Source: Pipra filicauda (Eukaryota > Chordata > Aves > Passeriformes > Pipridae). Taken from it: a DNA stretch of 64,000 nucleotides. The notes under the pieces were generated by a model. That model did not search any database. It was not told where the DNA came from and saw only the letters and a program-made list of their open reading frames with translations. The translations under genes and the position numbers were made by a program. How positions within the stretch are numbered: position 1 is the stretch's first letter; every line of letters begins with the position of its first letter. Location: positions 1,240,001 to 1,304,000 of the forward strand of contig NW_024104313.1 of assembly GCF_003945595.2 (NCBI RefSeq), written 5' to 3'. This document shows, piece by piece, positions 62,641 to 64,000 of the stretch.

Positions 62641-64000
62641 GTCTCTGTGTGACTTCAAACTCTGTTGAACCAGGGTCCTGGACTACAATCAGCTCCTAGA
62701 TATCAAAGGGTTTGGGAAGACTCATAGGCTGGCCAAGTGTCAAACAGTTTTCCATCCTCTGAGAAGATAGTTCTCTAGCTGTCACTCAAGTCTCTGAGAC
62801 AAAACTAACAGTTTTCTGCCTTACTTATTAGTCACTCAGTCAAAACAGACCTGCACCAGCACAGCAAGAGGGCAGACAGATTCTGGAAAGGTTTTTCCAA
62901 GGAAGTTTGAACAAGTCCAGGATGCGCCGGGAGCTGATTTCCTTTCACATGATCTCCTCACCCTGTCCTGCACTCTTCTTGCCAAGGGCTTGGTGTTGGA
63001 ATAGTCTTCAGAAACACCATTCAAGAGGCAGAAAAATGCTCAGCGTCAAATGTGTAGCCAAAAGTTAAAAGCTGAGTCTTCAGCCAAAATAGATGTGGAA
63101 CGAGTGTTGTCCCAACAAAAAAAAACAAACCAAACCAAACCAACCAAAAAAACCCAAACAAAACCCCCCCACAAACAAAAAAAAACAAACAAAAAACCAA
63201 ACCAAACAAACCCTGAGCACACCAAACTTTCATACCCAGTGAAACTGGACTACAGGGGCTCCACATTTACTTTTAGAGAGGGAGGAACCATTAATGGTGG
63301 CACAGAATCAGAACAGGATTGCTGTAATAGCATCCATGTTTCCTCTTAACAGGGCGAGCAAGGTCAAGAGATGAGATAAGACCAAGGACCCTTGATGCCA
63401 GATTTGACACAGATGTATTTTTTACTGTTTTTTATATGAATGCTGTTACTCATAAGGTGCCTTGGGCTTTTGAGGTGACTGTTTTTTCTGCCGTATGTAA
63501 TTCTGTTTGGTGTGTCTCTCGGGATACAGCACCGATTGCTGACCTTGGCCTTACATACACTGTTGTCCCACCCTAGTCTGCCAGAGAAGGTCCCTGCAGC
63601 TGCGTGCTCAGCTGGTGACAGCTGTGAAGGTCTGCATGACCACAGGAAAAGCAGTGGTATGGAAGATGACATTAAAGAGGAAGAAGGCAAATGTTAAGTG
63701 TCTGTAATAGATGGTAATATAGATACCACCATCCTGTAAAATATACAGCAGGCTGCTTCTGGTTGCTGATTTTTCTTTCTCCAAATTTCTTTTTTTTGAC
63801 ATTGCCTTTGACCTATGATGGAATCTGAAATCCCATTTGGCCACTGGAGGGCAATCCAAACTCTTCACCATGGATATTTCCAACCCATGGTTTGTCAAGT
63901 AGCGGCATCCCAGCTATGGCTCAGGGACTGCAGTTTGCTTTTGTGCTCCCACCCTCCTCTCTCTTTTCCCGCTCCTTTCATATACACCACCAAAAAGCTT
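62641..64000. other. Spacer, no gene supported apart from the simple repeat
   Basis: Contains the AAAC tract at 63116-63213. Minus-strand frames of 96-108 codons at 63364-63898 overlap each other and have no domain. Confidence 0.5.
63116..63213. repeat. (AAAC)n / ACC-rich microsatellite
   Basis: AAAC and AAACC units with short A and C runs for almost 100 bases. The lysine/asparagine/proline-rich plus-strand frame and the phenylalanine-rich minus-strand frame here are composition artefacts. Confidence 0.92.

Noticed and set aside
1..64000. CRISPR array, tRNA or rRNA gene, prokaryotic operon
   Set aside because: No regularly spaced repeats with unique spacers, no cloverleaf with a GGTTCRAATCC-type T-loop, no rRNA-like stretch and no close-packed same-strand frames. 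The CR1 content identifies an avian nuclear genome.

Overview
The window looks like non-coding nuclear DNA from a bird. The main evidence is several CR1 (chicken repeat 1) LINE fragments of clearly different ages. One, at about 6781-7467 on the plus strand, carries the C-terminal reverse-transcriptase frame and the typical avian CR1 3' end of short ATTCTGTGATTCTGTG-type units. Others lie at about 21490-21855 (minus), 42759-42997 (minus), 18262-18535 (minus) and 62150-62640 (plus), with more doubtful old pieces at about 36985-37150 and 14910-15190. The many short A/T runs, scarce CpG and lack of long reading frames also fit a vertebrate intron or intergenic region. I cannot tell the species, the chromosome or the nearest gene.

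No protein-coding gene, tRNA, rRNA or CRISPR array can be supported. The longest open frame is 235 codons (16021-16728, minus). It has no recognisable domain and is about the size expected as an occasional chance product in 64 kb. A second open stretch (13195-13749, plus, 184 codons) sits in a local GC- and CpG-richer island that is also partly open on the other strand; it is the most anomalous segment by composition. A few short segments combine an open frame with good splice-like borders. The best is a 108-nt, phase 1-1 candidate exon at 49161-49268 (minus) with two N-glycosylation sequons. These are weak candidates only.

Layout: 1-6780 is unremarkable spacer with one short direct repeat. 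6781-7467 is the youngest-looking CR1. 7468-13170 is spacer. 13195-13750 is the GC-rich island. 13751-18260 holds an old repeat relic, the 235-codon frame and a purine tract. 18262-21855 has two CR1 pieces. 21856-36647 is spacer with an AT-rich tract and a GTTT tract. 36648-37150 has a pyrimidine tract and an old CR1. 37151-42758 has an 18-bp tandem repeat. 42759-42997 is a CR1 3' end with an odd triplicated terminus. 42998-62149 is spacer with the candidate exons. 62150-62640 is a further CR1, and 62641-64000 contains an AAAC-rich tract.

I found no sign of an undescribed multi-gene system. Because no gene is supported, there is no pathway or operon to describe; the findings are leads for checking, mostly of low interest.
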